DNA of 64,000 bases from CALCKU01 sp964534845 (lineage in GTDB: Bacteria > Pseudomonadota > Alphaproteobacteria > Caulobacterales > Maricaulaceae), in assembly GCA_964534845.1 (NCBI GenBank), contig CAZHPV010000007.1, positions 7,386 to 71,385 of the forward strand, given 5' to 3'. The translations under genes and the position numbers were made by a program. Below, piece by piece: positions 60,819 through 64,000 of this stretch. A model generated the notes under the pieces. That model saw only the letters and a program-made list of their open reading frames with translations, was not told where the DNA came from and did not search any database. Position 1 is the first letter of the stretch, and the number at the start of each line of letters is the position of its first letter.

Positions 60819-61109
60819 CTATGCGGTTTCAGCTGTTTTCTTGATGATTGCCTTTTTAATCTTCTTGGCCTTATCCGTCAGCTTGTGATTTTTTGTATTC
60901 ATCAAAAAGCTATCCAGCCCGCCTTTGAAATCAACTGTACGCAAAGTCTTGGCCGCAATGCGCATTCTAAACTTCTGTTCAAGAGCTTCGGAAGCCAGTG
61001 TAACATTACACAGGTTTACATCAAAACGACGGCGCGTTTTATTCATAGCGTGGGAGACGTTATTGCCTGACATAGGGCCAGTATTTAAAAGATCGCAGCG
61101 GCGTGACAT
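60819..61109 (-). CDS. rpmB: Ribosomal protein bL28
   Basis: A 96-residue protein: MSRRCDLLNTGPMSGNNVSHAMNKTRRRFDVNL, with the CxxC-like site reduced, then KFRMRIAAKTLRTVDFKGGLDSFLM. Part of the 50S subunit. Longer than E. coli bL28 by a Lys-rich tail, as in other alphaproteobacteria. A hairpin lies in its leader, and DUF3108 is divergent from it, an alphaproteobacterial order. Confidence 0.95.
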   Translation of the reverse strand: MSRRCDLLNTGPMSGNNVSHAMNKTRRRFDVNLCNVTLASEALEQKFRMRIAAKTLRTVDFKGGLDSFLMNTKNHKLTDKAKKIKKAIIKKTAETA

Positions 61110-61132
61110 CGTAACTACCTATCATAGAAAAG

Positions 61133-61149
61133 GCCCGCAACATGCGGGC
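61133..61149 (-). promoter_or_regulatory. Leader hairpin of rpmB
   Basis: GCCCGCA-ACA-TGCGGGC is a perfect seven-pair stem ending 23 bases before the rpmB start; a C/T-rich CCTTTTCT follows on the coding strand. It may act as an attenuator or ribosomal-protein site. Function is inferred from position only. Confidence 0.45.
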
Positions 61150-61324
61150 TTTACACAGTTGCGCGGGATTTATAGCGCCAAGTGCGGGGCGTCAAGCCTT
61201 ATTTAGTGTCTTAGGCGTTCTATCTACTTGCCTCGCGGGCAAATGTGCAAATTAGCAACACTACAGATTAAAATCTTAAATAGCAGTAAAATGCGCTAGA
61301 AGCTTTTTTTGTTAGAGTTTACAA

Positions 61325-62242
61325 ATGCGCATGGGAAGGTTTTTTATATCAATTTTGCGCCTTAGCGCCATTCTTGGTGTTTTTATGGCCGCTATGATTG
61401 CCCATGCCAGCGGCGATGCCCCTCATCCTCTATCAGGAGAGAGGCCAGACCCGGCCTGGGCTCTAAGCCCGCTCCCAGCCGACGCCGTTAAATTCAAATT
61501 TGATCTGAAAGGATATGTATTTGGCATCAGATTAATCAAAGCGAATTATGAAGGGTTTTATAATGACTACACCTATAATGTACGCGCCCAACTTAAAACG
61601 TCCGGTATTGCCGCCCTCCTTAAAAAATTAACAATTTGGGCTAATACCTTTGGCCGGCTCGACCGGTCAGACCTACACCCTATTCGCCATGTTCAGCAAA
61701 ATCTGGATAAGAAAAATCGCCGTGTCGAGATGGATTATGACTATGGCCGCAAACAAGTCGCCGTTGATATTCATCCTCCGCTAGGTTCCCAAGGGATACC
61801 CCCTGCTTCGGCCCGTGAACGCTTTGACGCGGAGGATACATTATCCGCCATTTTGGAAATGATGCTAAAAGGAGAAAAACTGGACCGTCCTTTATGTAGC
61901 GGGGGCGTGCGCGTATTTGATAGCAAACAGCATTATAATCTCCGCATGGTGCCTTCAGGCTACAAAAAACTAAAATTTAAAGGCCAATCCGTACAAACTT
62001 TGCGCTGTCTGGTTTATTACGAACCTATATCCGGTTTTGATCCTGAAGATCTGCCCGAAAAAGACGAGCAAGACACGCCCGTAAAGGTTTATTTTAACAC
62101 AATGCCCATTGAAGGATTACATATCCCCTTGCGCTTTAGTTATAAATTAAGCGGTTTTACAGCCGTGATTAAAGTCACCGACCTTGAGATAACATCCAAT
62201 GCGCAAAGCGATGTGTTACGCTTAAGCGCAGATAAGTTGTAA
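61325..62242 (+). CDS. DUF3108 domain protein, exported
   Basis: A 305-residue precursor with a signal peptide (ILRLSAILGVFMAAMIAHA). The mature part has FKFDLKGYVFGIRLIKANYEGFYNDYTYNVRAQLKTSGIAALLKKL and a strand-rich continuation with AGG-like turns, then RFDAEDTLSAILEMML and the last strands VKVYFNTMPIEGLHIPLRFSYKL, all DUF3108 features. It resembles periplasmic lipid-binding beta-rich proteins. Function not established. Typical neighbour of rpmB in alphaproteobacteria. Confidence 0.85.
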   Translation: MRMGRFFISILRLSAILGVFMAAMIAHASGDAPHPLSGERPDPAWALSPLPADAVKFKFDLKGYVFGIRLIKANYEGFYNDYTYNVRAQLKTSGIAALLKKLTIWANTFGRLDRSDLHPIRHVQQNLDKKNRRVEMDYDYGRKQVAVDIHPPLGSQGIPPASARERFDAEDTLSAILEMMLKGEKLDRPLCSGGVRVFDSKQHYNLRMVPSGYKKLKFKGQSVQTLRCLVYYEPISGFDPEDLPEKDEQDTPVKVYFNTMPIEGLHIPLRFSYKLSGFTAVIKVTDLEITSNAQSDVLRLSADKL

Positions 62243-62252
62243 ATTTTCTTCT

Positions 62253-63779
62253 TTAGATCTTTTGGTCAAATTCACCAATTTCGGAATATACCGACAGGCG
62301 CTTTTCAATTTCACGAAACATGCCGACCATATTGTCTTTAGAAGTCGGGCTTTCGACAACTACGACAAGATTAGGGGTATTCGAACTTGCACGCATCAAT
62401 CCCCATGTGCCGTCCTCAAGCGTCATGCGCACGCCATTCACCGTGTTCACATCGACAATTTTCTGACCCATAATCGTCGCACCAGCGGCCGCATATTTTT
62501 GCACATCGGCAATGATACGATCGACGACACCATATTTTTCTTCGTCAGAGCAATATGGCGACATAGTCGGACTACCCCATGTTTGCGGCAGAGCACGGCG
62601 TAGGTCGGCCATTGTTTTGTCAGGATTACGGTCCAGCATTTGCAGTATAGCAACCGCAGAAACCAGCCCGCAATCATAGCCCCGCCCGATAGGTGCATTA
62701 AAGAAATAGTGACCGGACTTCTCAAACCCGACCAATGCCTCAAGTTCTTTGGACCGCCGTTTAATATAGCTGTGACCCGTTTTGTAATAATCGGTCTTAG
62801 CACCGTTTTTTATCAAAACGGGATCGGTCGTAAATAGACCTGTTGATTTCACATCCGCAACAAATTGCGCATTGGGATAAAGCGCAGATAAATCGCGCGC
62901 CAGCATCACCCCGACCTTATCGGCAAAAATTTCCTCGCCCTCATTATCGACAACACCGCACCGGTCTCCGTCCCCGTCAAACCCCAAGGCCACATCGGCT
63001 TTATGGGCTTTGCAGGCATCCGCCATGGCGTGTAGCATTTTCATATCTTCAGGATTGGGATTATAGTTTGGGAAAGTGTAATCCAGCTCACACTCTACAG
63101 GGACAACATCCGCCCCGATTGCACTTAAGGCCTCAGCCACAAAGGCACCGGCCGTTCCGTTCCCGCAGGCCGCGACAACCTTGATTTTGTTTTTAAGCTT
63201 CACGCCTTTTACAATATCGGCGATATAGGCCTCACGAACCCCATCGACATATTTATAAGACCCGCCAGCGCGCGCCTTGGAAACACCTTGTAAGACAATT
63301 TCCTTTAAACGGCTCATCTCGCGCGGCCCGAATGTCAAAGGCGGTTCAATCCCCATTTTCACACCTGTCCAGCCATTAGAATTATGCGAGGCTGTCACCA
63401 TAGCAACACCCGGACATTCCAAATGGAATTGTGCAAAATAGGCCATGGGCGAAAGCGACAAACCAATATCTAGCACTTCGATACCGGCATTCATGAGCCC
63501 GACGATAAGCGCCTGTTTAATCGAGAGCGAATAATGACGAAAGTCATGCCCCACGGCTATTTTGGGGGCCACATTTTCTTCATGCATCAGCGTGCCCAAG
63601 CCCTCTCCCAATGCCTGTATCCCGTAAAGATTAATCTCAGGGTCTTTTTCATGGCCCGGAATACCAAACCACCACCTTGCATCATATTCGCGAAAGCCGG
63701 TCGGTTTAACGAGGGCTTGTGTCTCAAAGGCCAAAGTATTGGGGGCTATTGCAGGCTTGGGGGTGCGCGACATAAACAT
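62253..63779 (-). CDS. Phosphomannomutase/phosphoglucomutase
   Basis: A 508-residue alpha-D-phosphohexomutase. The phosphoserine loop is VTASHNSNGWTGVKMG, the magnesium site FDGDGDRCGV, the sugar loop VGFEKSGHYF and the phosphate end RASSNTPNLVVVVESP. Four domains of about 110 residues each match the family. It turns mannose-6- or glucose-6-phosphate into the 1-phosphate for GDP-mannose or UDP-glucose and so supplies galU. Convergent with DUF3108. Confidence 0.94.
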   Translation of the reverse strand: MFMSRTPKPAIAPNTLAFETQALVKPTGFREYDARWWFGIPGHEKDPEINLYGIQALGEGLGTLMHEENVAPKIAVGHDFRHYSLSIKQALIVGLMNAGIEVLDIGLSLSPMAYFAQFHLECPGVAMVTASHNSNGWTGVKMGIEPPLTFGPREMSRLKEIVLQGVSKARAGGSYKYVDGVREAYIADIVKGVKLKNKIKVVAACGNGTAGAFVAEALSAIGADVVPVECELDYTFPNYNPNPEDMKMLHAMADACKAHKADVALGFDGDGDRCGVVDNEGEEIFADKVGVMLARDLSALYPNAQFVADVKSTGLFTTDPVLIKNGAKTDYYKTGHSYIKRRSKELEALVGFEKSGHYFFNAPIGRGYDCGLVSAVAILQMLDRNPDKTMADLRRALPQTWGSPTMSPYCSDEEKYGVVDRIIADVQKYAAAGATIMGQKIVDVNTVNGVRMTLEDGTWGLMRASSNTPNLVVVVESPTSKDNMVGMFREIEKRLSVYSEIGEFDQKI

Positions 63780-63900
63780 GTCTCCTAAGATAAAGTCTAA
63801 AAATTAGATTTATCGCTCTCTAAGGCTTAAGATTTAAAACTCTGTTTAAATCCACACACAACCGCACATATCCGCGCTTTTAAGGCATGTGGGGCGGTGC

Positions 63901-64000
63901 ATGTTTCCCAAAGAACAGCCAGACGGTCCAACACAGCCTTGGGTTAACTATCACGCAGGTTTGAACGCCGCTGATATAAGGATATTGTTATATATTATTG
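63901..64000 (+). CDS. Start of an unidentified protein (3' truncated by window edge)
   Basis: ATG 63901, with GGGGCGG just ahead, opens a frame that runs to the window end: MFPKEQPDGPTQPWVNYHAG then LNAADIRILLYII. The Pro/Trp-rich start and following helix look like a real protein but are too short to name. The 120 bases between it and the mutase gene hold nothing clear beyond A/T-rich promoter-like DNA. Confidence 0.4.
   Translation, partial: MFPKEQPDGPTQPWVNYHAGLNAADIRILLYII

Overview
The window reads as a chromosomal segment of a marine-type alphaproteobacterium close to the Caulobacterales (Hyphomonadaceae/Maricaulaceae-like). Reasons: it carries the nucleoid protein GapR and the CtrA antagonist SciP, the latter behind a perfect CtrA box (TTAA-N7-TTAAC). 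It shows alphaproteobacterial LexA boxes of the GAAC-N7-GAAC type, the pairs DUF4167/prmC and rpmB/DUF3108, and a DnaX of the alphaproteobacterial kind with its cysteine module reduced. Base composition is moderate by eye, with an AT-richer patch near 36-37.2 kb. No tRNA, rRNA, CRISPR array or insertion sequence was recognised. Both window ends may cut through genes.

Layout. 0-6 kb: GNAT acetyltransferase, gapR, M19 dipeptidase and a giant YdbH/AsmA-like envelope protein. 6-11 kb: M23 endopeptidase, a membrane protein with a histone H1-like tail, DUF4167, prmC and a hydrolase. 11-18 kb: a glycosyltransferase, then the translation cluster infC (ATT start)-rpmI-rplT-pheS-pheT. rplT is fused to a helix-hairpin-helix domain, and a broken aminotransferase start abuts its terminator. 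18-26 kb: rimM, esterase, aroC, an ArsR-type regulator coupled to alkB, LysE exporter, ppa, rmuC and recR. 26-31 kb: dnaX-ybaB-ggt-recR in one direction, with ggt wedged into the usual dnaX-ybaB-recR order. 31-35 kb: sterol desaturase-like protein, lipoprotein, glutamate dehydrogenase, ihfA and dienelactone hydrolase.

36-39.2 kb is an accessory patch: an acetyltransferase, a small membrane protein, and a SOS-controlled Y-family polymerase coupled to a zinc-ribbon protein. Each unit has a copy or doublet of a palindromic repeat just downstream. 39-45.7 kb: thiolase, dodecin, mnmA, sciP, phoD and a second sterol desaturase-like protein. 45.7-51.4 kb: a nucleotide-sugar cluster (ugd, gamma-glutamylcyclotransferase-like, glmS, galU, AGE-family epimerase) that would feed envelope polysaccharide synthesis with the phosphomannomutase/phosphoglucomutase at 62-63.8 kb and the glycosyltransferase at 11 kb.

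52.5-55.5 kb holds the best candidate for an undescribed system: an Hsp70-like ATPase with a C-terminal membrane hairpin instead of a normal substrate-binding domain, coupled by an ATGA overlap to a membrane-anchored protein whose C-terminus resembles GrpE. 56-64 kb: GST, a degenerate GIY-YIG protein under tandem LexA boxes, cysS, a ClpP-fold protein, folE, a methyltransferase, rpmB, DUF3108 and the mutase.
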